DNA of 64,000 nt from Salinimicrobium sp963709775 (lineage in GTDB: Bacteria > Bacteroidota > Bacteroidia > Flavobacteriales > Flavobacteriaceae), in contig CAVPXS010000010.1 of NCBI GenBank assembly GCA_963709775.1, positions 1-64,000 of the forward strand. The letters are read 5' to 3'. Each line of letters opens with the position of its first letter. Position 1 is the stretch's first letter. The notes beneath the pieces are model-generated. The model ran no database searches. It saw nothing but the letters and a program-made list of their open reading frames with translations, and was not told the DNA's origin. Position numbers and translations under genes: made by a program. Shown one piece after another: positions 27,088-37,322 of the stretch.

Positions 27088-27903
27088 ATGAAAACTAAAT
27101 TGATCACTTTTTTCTCTGTCATATTAATTCTGTACCTCCTTATTTGTACGCTGTTGTCCTTTTTTCAGGAGAAAGTAATATTCTTTCCCGAGTCTTTGGA
27201 TAAAGATTTCAGTTTTGAATTTGATGGAAATTTTGAAGAACATTATGTCACAATGAAAGATGGCAGCAAATTACATTCGCTGCTGTTCAATACGACCAAT
27301 CCAAAAGGAGTGATTCTTTATTTGCACGGGAATGCGGGTTCGCTGGAAGTGTGGGGGACTGTGGCCGATACGTTCACCAGCCTGGGATATGAAGTTTTTA
27401 TCCCCGATTACCGGGGCTACGGCAAAAGTGAAGGCAGAATAAAAAATGAGGCGCAGCTGCACAGGGATATGCAAACTCTCTATAATTACCTGAAAAAAGA
27501 ATATTCTGAAAACGACATCATCGTGCTGGGCCATTCCATTGGATCGGGGATGGCGGCAAAGCTGGCTGCGAAAAACGAACCAAAACTACTTATCCTGCAG
27601 GCACCACCATACTCTTTGCCCCACCTGGCAAAAAAGATGTTTCCGCTCAATCTTTTTCCGTCGTTCCTTATCGAGTACAAACTTGAAACCGGCAAATATG
27701 TGAAAAAGGCCAATGTTCCGGTTGCGGTTTTTCACGGTGATGAAGATGAGATCGTTCACTATGGCTCTTCCCTCAAAATTCAGCAGCATTTTAAACCCGG
27801 GGATACTTTAATAACTCTCGAAGGCTTGGGCCACAACAATTTTTTAAATACCCGGCAATATGCAGAAGCAATAGAGGAAATTCTGGCCGGTAACAAAAAT
27901 TAA
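27088..27903 (+). CDS. Alpha/beta hydrolase (ABHD13/BEM46-like), membrane anchored
   Basis: A 271-aa protein with an N-terminal helix (about residues 5-24) and an alpha/beta hydrolase domain. Visible are the oxyanion region LYLHGNAGSLEVW (from about 78), the nucleophile elbow GHSIGSG with Ser150, an acid candidate Asp218/Asp220 in HGDEDEIVHYGSS, and His249 in GLGHNNF. Members are serine hydrolases of mostly unknown substrate. It is a single gene between two REP-like palindromes. Complete triad supports an active enzyme. Confidence 0.88.
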   Translation: MKTKLITFFSVILILYLLICTLLSFFQEKVIFFPESLDKDFSFEFDGNFEEHYVTMKDGSKLHSLLFNTTNPKGVILYLHGNAGSLEVWGTVADTFTSLGYEVFIPDYRGYGKSEGRIKNEAQLHRDMQTLYNYLKKEYSENDIIVLGHSIGSGMAAKLAAKNEPKLLILQAPPYSLPHLAKKMFPLNLFPSFLIEYKLETGKYVKKANVPVAVFHGDEDEIVHYGSSLKIQQHFKPGDTLITLEGLGHNNFLNTRQYAEAIEEILAGNKN

Positions 27904-27925
27904 GCTTACCGAAGATAAGGTTCTC

Positions 27926-27939
27926 AAAATGCCATTTTT
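27926..27939. repeat. REP-like palindrome copy
   Basis: AAAATGCCATTTTT followed by GGCTGATTTTCCGCAGTAAA, just downstream of the alpha/beta hydrolase stop. Confidence 0.6.
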
Positions 27940-28137
27940 GAAAGGCTGATTTTCCGCAGTAAAAAATACCCTCTTCCCTCTAATCTTTTTATCTTCTTAC
28001 TCTATCTCGGGATTACAAAATTTTGATATACATTGCCATAACTTTTACAGAACTATAACTCAATACTCGTTTAGGATTATTCGGGCAGCTCTCCGGAAAA
28101 GGTAGAAACATCCCTTTTTTGAGCATAAAGATTTAAA

Positions 28138-28659
28138 ATGAAAAATAGCTTCTTTCTTACCCTCGTTTTCTTTCTCACATTATCTTTTTCCCATGCCCAG
28201 GAGGTCAATCTAACAGGAGGTACCGGCACTCCCGAGATGGTCAATATTGGGCTGAGAATGCGGGTGGATCAAAATCAATATGGTTTAGCCATAGGTACTA
28301 ATTTGGCTTATAAGAATGAAAATATGAACGTTTCCGGGGATTTTTATTATCATTTCAGCGGGAGATCAGGCCATACCTCTTTGCGCCCGTGGTATATCAA
28401 ATCTGGATTAACTTATATGCACAGCGAAGGGGAGTGGGAAACAAGGCAGAACCTCTTGCTGGTGCCCAGGCTGGGAAGGGAATTCAATATTACTCCCGAA
28501 TTTGGAGTGGCCCTGGAGGCGGGAATTATGCTTATGCTCATGGATAAAAATACAGCAAAGAAGGAAAGGACAGATGCTGTTTCAGGGGATCTTGATCTTA
28601 TAGGATCGGGATTTATTTTAGCTTCTGCCGGACTTAAATTTTTCTACAGACTCTATTAA
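28138..28659 (+). CDS. Outer-membrane beta-barrel-like protein
   Basis: A 173-aa protein with signal peptide (residues 1-20, ending SHAQ) followed by alternating strands (MRVDQNQYGLAIGTNLAY, MNVSGDFYYHFSGRS, EFNITPEFGVALEAG) and a final FYRLY. The pattern fits a small eight-strand outer-membrane barrel. No enzyme motif. It is followed after 100 bp by the zinc metalloprotease. Function unknown. Confidence 0.68.
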   Translation: MKNSFFLTLVFFLTLSFSHAQEVNLTGGTGTPEMVNIGLRMRVDQNQYGLAIGTNLAYKNENMNVSGDFYYHFSGRSGHTSLRPWYIKSGLTYMHSEGEWETRQNLLLVPRLGREFNITPEFGVALEAGIMLMLMDKNTAKKERTDAVSGDLDLIGSGFILASAGLKFFYRLY

Positions 28660-28758
28660 GAGCCAATCCCTATTCACCAATCCCCAATTCACTTCGTATT
28701 TCCAATTTCGTAATTCTAACTTCATTCTTTATCTTGGGAGACTTAAAATCCCTTTTCC

Positions 28759-31206
28759 ATGATAAAAAAGTTACCGATGTACGGGCTGCTTTTAGCGGTT
28801 GGTGTGAGTTGCCAGACGCAAAAAGGAGTGCCGGCACAAAAAAGTGAGGCTTCGGCTGAAAAAAAGACAAAGGAGGCTACCAAACCTTATAACGAGGTCA
28901 TCACTGCAGCAGCAGAAAGCGATGAAGGCTTATTCACCACCCATTTTGTTGACGATAAGCTCTACTTTGAAATTCCGCTTGACATGCTGGAGAAAGATAT
29001 GCTGCTGGTGAGCCGTATCGCCGGAGTGCCCGCAGGTTATGGTGGCGGCTATGTCAACGCCGGTTCCAAGGCGAACGAGCAGGTGGTTCGCTGGTCGAAG
29101 AGAGGTGATAATATCGACATGAAAGTGATAAGCTTCGAGAATGAAAGCGAGGAAGGCTCGCCTATTTATCAGTCGGTCGCTGCGAATAATTTTTTCCCAA
29201 TACTCTTCAGCGCGAAGATCGCAGCTTATAATGACGATAAAACTTCCGCAGTAATTGAAGTGAGTGATCTTTTTAAGGAAGAAGTAGCAGCCATTAACGG
29301 AGTTTCCCCCAGTCTTCGGAAGCGCTACAAAGTGAAAAAGCTGGATAAATCCCGCTCTTTCATCACTTCGGCCAATGCATTTCCCGAAAATATCGAGGTG
29401 AAGCACGTGATGACCTATGAAGCAGAGGAACCGCCCGAAAGAGATCAGGCCGGGACTATAACCATGATGATGAACCAGTCGATGATCCTGCTTCCGGAAG
29501 AGAAAATGCAACCTCGCCTGGCCGATCATCGTGTAGGCTGGTTTACTACCCGTAAGTATAATTATAACTCTGAGGAGCTAAAAAGTGACGATTACAGGAT
29601 CATCAACCGCTGGCAACTTGTTCCAAAAGATATCGAGGCCTACAAGAGAGGAGAGCTGGTGGAGCCGGTGAATCCTATTGTATGGTACCTGGATCCTGCA
29701 ACACCCGAAAAGTGGCGGCCTTATTTCAAGCAGGGGATCGAAGACTGGAATGTGGCTTTTGAAGCTGCAGGTTTCAAAAATGCAGTGATTGCCAAAGATC
29801 CTCCTACCAAAGAAGAAGACCCCGATTTTAGTCCCGAAGATGTGCGATACTCGGTGGTGCGCTATGTTGCGAGCACGACCCGTAATGCCATGGGCCCGTC
29901 GGTGACCGATCCCCGTACCGGTGAGATCATCGAGAGTGATATCATTTGGTATCACAACCACCTGCGTTCTTACAGGAACCGTTATATGATCGAGGCCGGG
30001 GCGCAAAATCCTTCGGCTCGTACTCTCAATACCCCCGAAGAAGAGATAGGGGAGATGATGCGCATGGTGATCGCACATGAAGTTGGCCACGCGCTCGGTT
30101 TGCCTCACAACATGAAGGCCAGCTCTGCCTATGCAACAGATTCTTTGCGTTCTCCTGAATTTACCCGGGAATACGGTCTAACACCTTCCATCATGGATTA
30201 CGCCCGCGTGAACTATGTGGCCCAGCCGGGAGATGAAGATGTGCGCTACATCAGGATGATGGGGCCTTATGATCTTTACGCGATCAACTGGGGTTACAGA
30301 TATATCCCGGAAGCAGATTCCCCGCAGGAAGAAAAACCGATCCTAAGCCAGTGGATCCTTGAGAAGGCAGGAGATCCTGTCTATGAATTCGGAAATGGTT
30401 ACGGCGGAATTGATCCCCAATCCCAGAGGGAAAGCCTTGGTGACGACCAGATCAAGGCCAGCGAGTACGGACTTGCAAACCTGAAAAAGGTGGTTCCAAA
30501 TCTTGTGGAGTGGACCTCAAAAGATAATACCGATTATTCTGAATTATCTGAAGTTTACCGCGAACTTACTTATATGTGGAGAGGCTATGTTTCCCATGTA
30601 GTAGCCAATGTTGGTGGGGTCTATGAAACCCGAAAAACTTCAGATCAGGAAGGTACTGTCTATACCCCGGTTCCCGAAGAAAAACAAAAGGCTGCAGTGG
30701 CATTTTTGAATGAGCATGCTTTCTCCAAACCAGACTGGCTGCTGAACAGGGAGCTTTTGGAACGTATTGAACCTACAGGCGCCATTGAACGGGTACAGAA
30801 CCTTCAAAGTAGAGCATTGAATGATCTGCTGGATGAGGATCGCCTGCAACGAATGATCGAAAATGAGCAGGTGAATGGTAATGACGCTTACACCGCAGTT
30901 GAAATGATGAATGACCTTAGAAAAGGCATTTTTGAAGAGCTGTACAATTCTCAGGAAGTTGATGCTTACAGAAGAAGCATTCAGCGTGCCTATGTTGATA
31001 CCGCCGCAGAATATGTTCAGAGTTTGAAAAAGGGCGAAAATAGCGATATTACTTCCACCGATATTGTTGCTTTGATGCGTGGAGACCTGGAGCAACTAAA
31101 GAGAGATCTTAGAGCAAGAAAAAACAGGACTAACGATCAATTGAGTCTTTACCACTGGAATGACCTTATTGCAAGAATAGATGCAGCCCTTGACGTGGAT
31201 GCATAG
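28759..31206 (+). CDS. Zinc-dependent metalloprotease lipoprotein (DUF5117/DUF5118 type)
   Basis: An 815-aa exported protein. The lipobox VGVSC places the Cys at about residue 18. The catalytic segment HEVGHALGLPHN gives His440, Glu441, His444 and His450, an extended metzincin-type HEXXHxxGxxHN site, followed by SIMDYARVNY as the Met-turn. The N-terminal region LYFEIPLDMLEKDMLLVSRI is typical of the DUF5117 family of Bacteroidetes proteases, usually about 800-850 aa. Probably cell-surface or periplasmic. The terminator at 31235 ends the transcript. Physiological substrate unknown. Confidence 0.9.
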   Translation: MIKKLPMYGLLLAVGVSCQTQKGVPAQKSEASAEKKTKEATKPYNEVITAAAESDEGLFTTHFVDDKLYFEIPLDMLEKDMLLVSRIAGVPAGYGGGYVNAGSKANEQVVRWSKRGDNIDMKVISFENESEEGSPIYQSVAANNFFPILFSAKIAAYNDDKTSAVIEVSDLFKEEVAAINGVSPSLRKRYKVKKLDKSRSFITSANAFPENIEVKHVMTYEAEEPPERDQAGTITMMMNQSMILLPEEKMQPRLADHRVGWFTTRKYNYNSEELKSDDYRIINRWQLVPKDIEAYKRGELVEPVNPIVWYLDPATPEKWRPYFKQGIEDWNVAFEAAGFKNAVIAKDPPTKEEDPDFSPEDVRYSVVRYVASTTRNAMGPSVTDPRTGEIIESDIIWYHNHLRSYRNRYMIEAGAQNPSARTLNTPEEEIGEMMRMVIAHEVGHALGLPHNMKASSAYATDSLRSPEFTREYGLTPSIMDYARVNYVAQPGDEDVRYIRMMGPYDLYAINWGYRYIPEADSPQEEKPILSQWILEKAGDPVYEFGNGYGGIDPQSQRESLGDDQIKASEYGLANLKKVVPNLVEWTSKDNTDYSELSEVYRELTYMWRGYVSHVVANVGGVYETRKTSDQEGTVYTPVPEEKQKAAVAFLNEHAFSKPDWLLNRELLERIEPTGAIERVQNLQSRALNDLLDEDRLQRMIENEQVNGNDAYTAVEMMNDLRKGIFEELYNSQEVDAYRRSIQRAYVDTAAEYVQSLKKGENSDITSTDIVALMRGDLEQLKRDLRARKNRTNDQLSLYHWNDLIARIDAALDVDA

Positions 31207-31234
31207 AAGATAAAATATTACATAAGTGATTTTT

Positions 31235-31264
31235 AAAGCTCCGCTATTCGCGGAGCTTTTTTTG
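31235..31264 (+). terminator. Intrinsic terminator after the metalloprotease gene
   Basis: Perfect 10-bp stem AAAGCTCCGC/GCGGAGCTTT with loop TATTC, followed by a T-run. Confidence 0.88.
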
Positions 31265-31347
31265 GTCAGTAAATCATTTTACCTTTTCGTTAATTCCTGA
31301 TAACCAATTAATTAGTAAATTTACTTTTACACTAATGGAGGAAGATT

Positions 31348-33081
31348 ATGAAGAAGGTAAGTTTAATTTTAATGATCCTGTCGTTGGCAGTTCTTTCCTG
31401 TAAGAATTCAACAACGACTGAAAATGATGAAGTGCTACTGGAAACATCCAAAGTAGGTTCTACTTATGGGTGTGCACCACCAACAGTGGATAGTGAGTGG
31501 TACAGGAAGAATAATGTTGCTCCGCTTCTGGACGGGCTTGATGTACTGCATTATCCAATTACCACAAATGATCCTAAAGCTCAGGAATATTTTAACCAGG
31601 GCCTGGTGCTTTCTTATGGTTTTAATCATGCCGAGGCTGCAAGGTCTTTTTACTACGCTACCAAACTGGATCCCGAATGTGCTATGTGCTATTGGGGCTT
31701 CGCTTATGTTTTGGGGCCAAACTATAACGCGGGAATGGAGCCCGACAATTATGAGCGGGCTTATGAAGCCATTCAGCAGGCTGTTACTCTTTCAGATAAT
31801 GTTACTGAAAAAGAAAAAGCGCTTATCGATGCCCTTGCTTTGCGGTATGTTCCCGAACCCGTGGAAGACCGACGGGAACTGGATGTAAAGTATTCTGCTG
31901 CAATGGAAGATTTGTTCAACAGGTATGACGGTGATCCCGAAATAGCAGCCCTTTATGCCGAATCTGTCATGGATCTCTATCCCTGGAATTTATATGACAA
32001 AGAGGGAGAGGCCAGGGAATGGACTCCAAAGGTGATCATGCTGCTTGAAAAAGTGATGAAGGACTTTCCCGACCATCCCGGAGCCCATCACTTTTACATA
32101 CATGCTACAGAGGCTTCGAATACCCCAGAGAGGGCGCTTGGCAGTGCCAAAAGATTTGATGAAGGCTTAGTGCCGGGAGCCGGTCATCTACTTCATATGC
32201 CATCACATACCTATATCCAGACCGGGGATTATCACAAGGGTAGTTTAGCCAATATAAGAGCGGTGGAAAGAGACAGCGCTTATGTCACCCTCTGTCATGC
32301 ACAGGGCGCCTATCCTTTGGTTTATTATCCTCATAACTACCACTTTCTCGCTGCTACCGCGACCCTGGAAGGTAATAGTGACTGGGCGCTTATGGGTGCC
32401 GAAAAACTGGCTGAAAAAATTCATCCCGATATCATGACAGAACCGGGATGGTCTACCCTGCAACACTTTTACATGATCCCGTATTTTGTAGATGTGAAGT
32501 TTGCAAAATGGGATAAGATCCTTGCAAGGCAGGTGACAGATACCCTGTTATATCCCGAAGCAATTTCCCGCTATGCACGCGGTATGGCTTACCTGGGTAA
32601 AAAAGATTTACAGAAGGCGAAGGAAGAACTGAATAAGCTCAAAGTCCTGGAAAAGGATGAAAGGCTGGCAGAAATGATGATATGGGAGATCAATTCGATG
32701 AAGACCATCGTGGAGATCGCCAGGAAAGTCCTCGAGGCCGAAATTTTAGCCAGCGAAGAAGAATTTGACCGGAGCATAATTTTGCTGCAGGAAGCTGTAG
32801 CTTTGGAAGATGGCCTGAATTTTCAGGAACCGCCGGACTGGTTTTTCTCGGTTCGCCATACCCTTGGAGCAGTGCAAATAGAGGCCGGAAGATATCCGGA
32901 GGCAGTTGAGACCTTAAGAAAAGACCTGGAGACCCTGCCAAAAAACGGGTGGGCACAACATGGGCTGAAACTGGCCTATGAAAAAATGAATGACCGGGAA
33001 AAAGTTTTGGAGATGGAAACTGCACTTAAGGATTCCTGGGCCACAGCAGATGTGGTGATAAATACCTCCAGAATAAAATAA
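31348..33081 (+). CDS. TPR-repeat lipoprotein
   Basis: A 577-aa protein with a lipobox (LAVLSC, Cys18) and TPR-like helical repeats: YFNQGLVLSYGFNHAEAARSF near residue 79, then AVTLSDNVTEKEKALIDALA, and C-terminal units around GRYPEAVETLRKDLETLPKNG. It includes a His-rich stretch, HPGAHHFYIHATEAS, and a second, GHLLHMPSHTYIQTGDY, both typical of a Bacteroidetes family of surface TPR proteins with possible metal binding. A partner is unknown. It starts with a reasonable SD-like GGAGGA 7 bp before the ATG. Confidence 0.8.
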   Translation: MKKVSLILMILSLAVLSCKNSTTTENDEVLLETSKVGSTYGCAPPTVDSEWYRKNNVAPLLDGLDVLHYPITTNDPKAQEYFNQGLVLSYGFNHAEAARSFYYATKLDPECAMCYWGFAYVLGPNYNAGMEPDNYERAYEAIQQAVTLSDNVTEKEKALIDALALRYVPEPVEDRRELDVKYSAAMEDLFNRYDGDPEIAALYAESVMDLYPWNLYDKEGEAREWTPKVIMLLEKVMKDFPDHPGAHHFYIHATEASNTPERALGSAKRFDEGLVPGAGHLLHMPSHTYIQTGDYHKGSLANIRAVERDSAYVTLCHAQGAYPLVYYPHNYHFLAATATLEGNSDWALMGAEKLAEKIHPDIMTEPGWSTLQHFYMIPYFVDVKFAKWDKILARQVTDTLLYPEAISRYARGMAYLGKKDLQKAKEELNKLKVLEKDERLAEMMIWEINSMKTIVEIARKVLEAEILASEEEFDRSIILLQEAVALEDGLNFQEPPDWFFSVRHTLGAVQIEAGRYPEAVETLRKDLETLPKNGWAQHGLKLAYEKMNDREKVLEMETALKDSWATADVVINTSRIK

Positions 33082-33246
33082 TCTTTTCGTGAAGGTATAG
33101 TAGAGTTTCAAATAAAGATAACCGCCCTGCAGAGATGTAGGGCTTTTAATATTTTCAGGAATTCTTCATCAGAGGCAGGCAGGAGAGGGTTATCTATTGA
33201 AAATTAACTTGTTATCCTATTAAAAATTAGGTATTTTACACATTCT

Positions 33247-34167
33247 TTGGTGTTTCCAGTAAAATATTATGAAATGAATAGGGTGTTTATTAATGGTTTA
33301 AAGATAATAGGATTGTTTCTACTGGGCTTTCTGTCAGTAGTCCTTTTATTGATGTATACCGGAGTGATCTGGAGATCGCCGGAGCACTATTCTGTTGCAG
33401 CCGTAAAGGATTTTAAACAACCTGTAATGAGCATGGAGGAGTACAGCAACGTACCCGGCCATCGCCGACCCTATACTTTCCACCTCAGCAAGGGCGATGG
33501 GGAAGCATACATTGTGGGGATTGAGCATACTAAAGATTCGAACGCCCCACAGCTTGACACTATAAACAGGATCTGGGAAGATTTTAAACCAAATGTGGTA
33601 TTGGTGGAAGGACGATTGGGTTTTTTGTTTAGCGGAATCCAGGATCCTGTAAAGACACATGGAGAAGGAGGCAGGGTGATAAGCCTGGCCAGGCGGGACA
33701 ATGTGAAATTCTATACCTGGGAACCTCTTAAGCAGGATGAGGTGAATATGATGCTTAAGCGTTTTCCTGCTGAAAAAGTCGCACTCTTTTATTCCCTTAG
33801 ACCTTACCTGAGCAACTATAGGTATGGTAAGCCTGCAAATCCGGCTAAGAATTTACAGGGTTACATTGACAGCAGGACCGACTACGATGGTATAAGAGGG
33901 GAAATAACCACAGTTGCACAGGTAGACAGTATATGGGCGGCAGATTATCCACAGGAAAAGGACTGGCGGGATTCGAGCGATGAATTCGCCTGGCCTAAAG
34001 GAGAACTCTCAGAAATGGCAGCATACTCAAATGAGCTGCGGAATATCCATATGTGCACCGCTATTCTTGAACTCATGGAGCAGGGGAATAAGGTGTTTGT
34101 AAGCATGGGTTCCAGCCATGCCTTCAGAATCGAAAAAACTTTAAAGGAGGAGCTTAAAAAAGAGTAA
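33247..34167 (+). CDS. TraB/Tiki-superfamily-like membrane-anchored protein
   Basis: A 306-aa protein with an N-terminal transmembrane helix (about residues 15-37); the ATG at 33274 (MNRVFINGLK) is an equally good start. The domain has a strand and helix order like TraB/GumN proteins: GEAYIVGIEHTKDSN near 80, VVLVEGRLG near 116, and a final QGNKVFVSMGSSHAFRIE. The Glu-containing VEGR and the terminal G-x-x-H are positions conserved in that superfamily. Possibly a periplasmic metalloprotease-like or haem-binding protein; weak evidence for activity. Confidence 0.6.
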   Translation: MVFPVKYYEMNRVFINGLKIIGLFLLGFLSVVLLLMYTGVIWRSPEHYSVAAVKDFKQPVMSMEEYSNVPGHRRPYTFHLSKGDGEAYIVGIEHTKDSNAPQLDTINRIWEDFKPNVVLVEGRLGFLFSGIQDPVKTHGEGGRVISLARRDNVKFYTWEPLKQDEVNMMLKRFPAEKVALFYSLRPYLSNYRYGKPANPAKNLQGYIDSRTDYDGIRGEITTVAQVDSIWAADYPQEKDWRDSSDEFAWPKGELSEMAAYSNELRNIHMCTAILELMEQGNKVFVSMGSSHAFRIEKTLKEELKKE

Positions 34168-34388
34168 AAGTCGCCGATAATATCGATTCCATCACCTTCC
34201 GGTCACATTTCTGTTTTTTCGGTCTCCATAAATTTGAAATTATACCTAATTTATATTATTCTTATCTTCCTTGATAAGGACTTTGCTATTTCCCTATCTT
34301 TAAAGAGACAATAAATTAAAGGCTGCAAATCGTTTCCGGAACAGGAAGAAAACACAGGCAGCTCTTTCGACTGAACTTAAATCGGAAA

Positions 34389-36617
34389 ATGAATAATCCA
34401 TTTAAAAGAAATTCCCAGGCAAAGGAACATGTGATTTCCCCTAAGAAAAATGGATTAGGCACTTTTGGAGGTGTATTTACCCCTTCTATTCTAACTATCC
34501 TTGGGGTCATTATGTACCTGCGGTTTGGGTGGGTTGTTGGAAATGTGGGGCTTATTGGCACCCTCCTAATTGTAACCATTTCAGTATCCATCACCTTCCT
34601 TACGGCATTGTCTGTAGCGGCAATAGCCACAGATCAACGGGTAAGAGGAGGGGGAGCTTATTATATGATAAGCAGATCCCTGGGGATCGAAGTAGGGGGA
34701 GCCGTAGGAATTCCCCTTTTTATTGCCCTGGCACTTTCTGTAGCCTTGTATACTGTGGGATTTGCAGAAAGCCTTGTAAGTGTATTTCCTTCTTTGGATT
34801 TTAAAACAACGGGTTTAGTCACTACTGTTGGAGTAGCTGCTTTGGCCATGATCTCGGCCAAAATTGCCATTCGGGCTCAATATTTTATCATGTTCGGGAT
34901 CGCACTTTCCCTGGTGTCACTTTTCCTGGGCAGTCCCATAGAGGATACCAATATTGAAATGTGGGGTGCGGCAGACAGGCATTCTGAGAGTTTCTGGATC
35001 GTTTTTGCAGTCTTTTTTCCTGCGGTCACAGGGATCATGGCCGGAGTTAACATGTCTGGGGATCTTAAAGATCCCGGCAGATCTATTCCCAAAGGAACTT
35101 TTGCAGCTGTCGGGGTAGGGTATCTAATCTATATGACCTTGCCAATAATACTTGCAAATCGCGCAGATGCCATAAGCCTCATAGAAGATCCATTGATCAT
35201 GCGAAAGATGGCTTATTGGGGAGATGCAATTTTGATTGGGGTTTGGGGAGCCACTCTCTCCAGTGCGGTAGGAAGTGTATTAGGCGCACCTAGAGTGCTC
35301 CAGGCCCTGGCAAGAGATCGGGTCCTCCCTGGCTGGTTGGGTAAAGGTTCCGGAAATGATGATTCTCCCCGCAGCGCAACTCTTTTCACACTTGTCGTGG
35401 CTTTATTTGCCGTTTTCTTCGGGAACCTAAATATTATCGCTCCCGTGCTTACCATGTTCTTTTTAACCACCTACGGAGTATTGAATGCCGCTGCCGGTCT
35501 TCAAAAAATGCTGGACAGCCCATCCTTCAGGCCAAAATTTAAAGTGCACTGGATCTTTTCACTCTTGGGTACTTTAGGTTGTATAGCTGTTATGTTCTTA
35601 ATAAATGCCTGGGCTACCGCAGTTGCCTTTATAGTGGTCATAATCATTTTTTTATGGTTGCAAAAACGTAGAATGGAAACTGCATGGGGGGATGTGAGAA
35701 TGGGGGTATGGATGAGGTTGGTGCGGGTAGGGCTTTTGAATCTTCGAAAAGCAAGTGAGGCCAAGTCCTGGCGACCTAATCCACTGGTACTTTCGGGAGC
35801 ACCAACCAGCCGCTGGCATCTTGTGGATTTTGCTAATTCCATAAGCCATGATCGTGGGATCCTCACCCTGGCTACGGTTCTCACAGGTAAGCCTATTGGA
35901 CCCGAACGGCGCAGGAAGATCGAAGAAAATATTCAGGAATTTTTAGAAAAACACAATACCTCAGGTTTTGCGAGTGTTATTTCAGCAACAGATGCCTACC
36001 TGGGGCTTAGTGAATACGTAAAATATCATGGACTTGGTACCCTTGCACCCAATACGATAATTCTGGGGGATAGTGAACATGAAGCCAGTAGGGAAAAATA
36101 TGCGAATATGATCACCCATTTCCACGAGCTTAACCGGAATGTGATCATTGTTGCCAATGATGACGAAAAAGGCTTTGGAGATCGGGACCAGATCGATATA
36201 TGGTGGGGTGGGGTCAAAGGCAATGGTGGTTTGCTGTTAATTCTGGGGCACCTGTTAAAACGCAGCCGGGCATGGAGGGACACCAATGTCACGGTGAAGA
36301 TGATGGTCAATGATACGATTGCAGCACAAGATGCAAAGCGGAATTTATCTGCTATTATCGGCAAATTAAGAATAGAGGCAAAATTGGAAATGATCGTATC
36401 AAGCGGACGCACTTTTGAAGAGGTTTTGCACAGCTCCTCCAAAGATGCCGATTTGGTGTTACTGGGACTGGCTAAACCTGACGGAAATTTCATGGAATAC
36501 TACAAAAAAATGCAGTTGCTCATTTCTCCTTTGCCCACGACGGCAATGGTGCTTGCAGCAGATGAGGTCTCCTTTAGGGAAGTATTGTTCAAGGAAGACG
36601 TATTTACTGAGGAATAA
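34389..36617 (+). CDS. SLC12-type cation-chloride cotransporter / APC-family permease
   Basis: A 742-aa integral membrane protein. Residues about 20-430 form 12 helices of the APC fold with LGTFGGVFTPSILTILGVIM and YLRFGWVVGNVGL near the start, and GVNMSGDLKDPGRSIPKGT in the middle, all typical of SLC12 cation-chloride cotransporters. The C-terminal about 300 residues are cytoplasmic, with PLVLSGAPTSRWHLVDFA and a USP-like region. It would move Cl- together with Na+ or K+, fitting a salt-adapted bacterium (inference). Neighbours are unrelated except a nearby universal stress protein. Confidence 0.85.
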   Translation: MNNPFKRNSQAKEHVISPKKNGLGTFGGVFTPSILTILGVIMYLRFGWVVGNVGLIGTLLIVTISVSITFLTALSVAAIATDQRVRGGGAYYMISRSLGIEVGGAVGIPLFIALALSVALYTVGFAESLVSVFPSLDFKTTGLVTTVGVAALAMISAKIAIRAQYFIMFGIALSLVSLFLGSPIEDTNIEMWGAADRHSESFWIVFAVFFPAVTGIMAGVNMSGDLKDPGRSIPKGTFAAVGVGYLIYMTLPIILANRADAISLIEDPLIMRKMAYWGDAILIGVWGATLSSAVGSVLGAPRVLQALARDRVLPGWLGKGSGNDDSPRSATLFTLVVALFAVFFGNLNIIAPVLTMFFLTTYGVLNAAAGLQKMLDSPSFRPKFKVHWIFSLLGTLGCIAVMFLINAWATAVAFIVVIIIFLWLQKRRMETAWGDVRMGVWMRLVRVGLLNLRKASEAKSWRPNPLVLSGAPTSRWHLVDFANSISHDRGILTLATVLTGKPIGPERRRKIEENIQEFLEKHNTSGFASVISATDAYLGLSEYVKYHGLGTLAPNTIILGDSEHEASREKYANMITHFHELNRNVIIVANDDEKGFGDRDQIDIWWGGVKGNGGLLLILGHLLKRSRAWRDTNVTVKMMVNDTIAAQDAKRNLSAIIGKLRIEAKLEMIVSSGRTFEEVLHSSSKDADLVLLGLAKPDGNFMEYYKKMQLLISPLPTTAMVLAADEVSFREVLFKEDVFTEE

Positions 36618-36725
36618 ACAATCAAAGGTAAACGGGCAATCTGTCAGGCTTAAATTGAAGTATCTAACAGACCTTATAACTGCATCTCATTTTGCAGCTA
36701 AAGATCTGCGGGAGCGGTCTTTTAT

Positions 36726-37172
36726 TTATTCCTCAATGGGTATAGCCAATATTGGGATGCTGGCTTTCTTTACTAATTCCAGGGAAACGCTTTCCTGCAG
36801 CAGGTTGTGGAGAAAGCTGTGTTTATGTGTACCTACAATGAGAAGATCGCAATTCAGCTTTTGGGCCTCTTCCAAAACAGCTTCTACAGTTGAACCCTGG
36901 ATGAGCAGGGCTTCTTTTTCTATATCCCCGCTCAAAAAATTGTCACAGTACATTTGCAGATTGCGATGTTCCTCCCTGAATTCTTCTGCCTTAAAATCCC
37001 TGATGTATTGTGGTCCGGGTTCATAACCCACAAAATCGGGATCGGGTTCTGCCACGTGCAACACCCAGACTTTGGCACCGAACTTTCCTGCCAGGCCATC
37101 TGCATAACCGAGCAAATCTCCTACGGCGTCGTTAAAATCTACTGCTACTAATATGTTCTTTAGTTCGTTCAT
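36726..37172 (-). CDS. Universal stress protein (UspA family)
   Basis: A 148-aa cytoplasmic protein with the UspA layout: LKNILVAVDFNDAVGDLLGY at the N-terminus and the nucleotide-binding end CDLLIVGTHKHSFLHNLLQE followed by ISIPI-like strand ASIPILAIP. It lacks the exact G-2x-G-9x-G(S/T) motif, as GTHKHSFLHNLLQESVS replaces it, so ATP binding is uncertain. Convergent with the SLC12 transporter gene and 150 bp from the hydroxyacid dehydrogenase gene. Confidence 0.85.
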   Translation of the reverse strand: MNELKNILVAVDFNDAVGDLLGYADGLAGKFGAKVWVLHVAEPDPDFVGYEPGPQYIRDFKAEEFREEHRNLQMYCDNFLSGDIEKEALLIQGSTVEAVLEEAQKLNCDLLIVGTHKHSFLHNLLQESVSLELVKKASIPILAIPIEE

Positions 37173-37322
37173 GATGTTGGCTTTTTTATGATTTTCTGTT
37201 CCGGTTTACTGTTGCCTGTTGCAAGTTACCTGTTACCGGTTGCCAGTATTTAAGGTCAATTACTAACCAGAAAAAAGCAACCTTATTCAGGCAAGGTCAC
37301 ACTGACCACTGATCACTGAATA

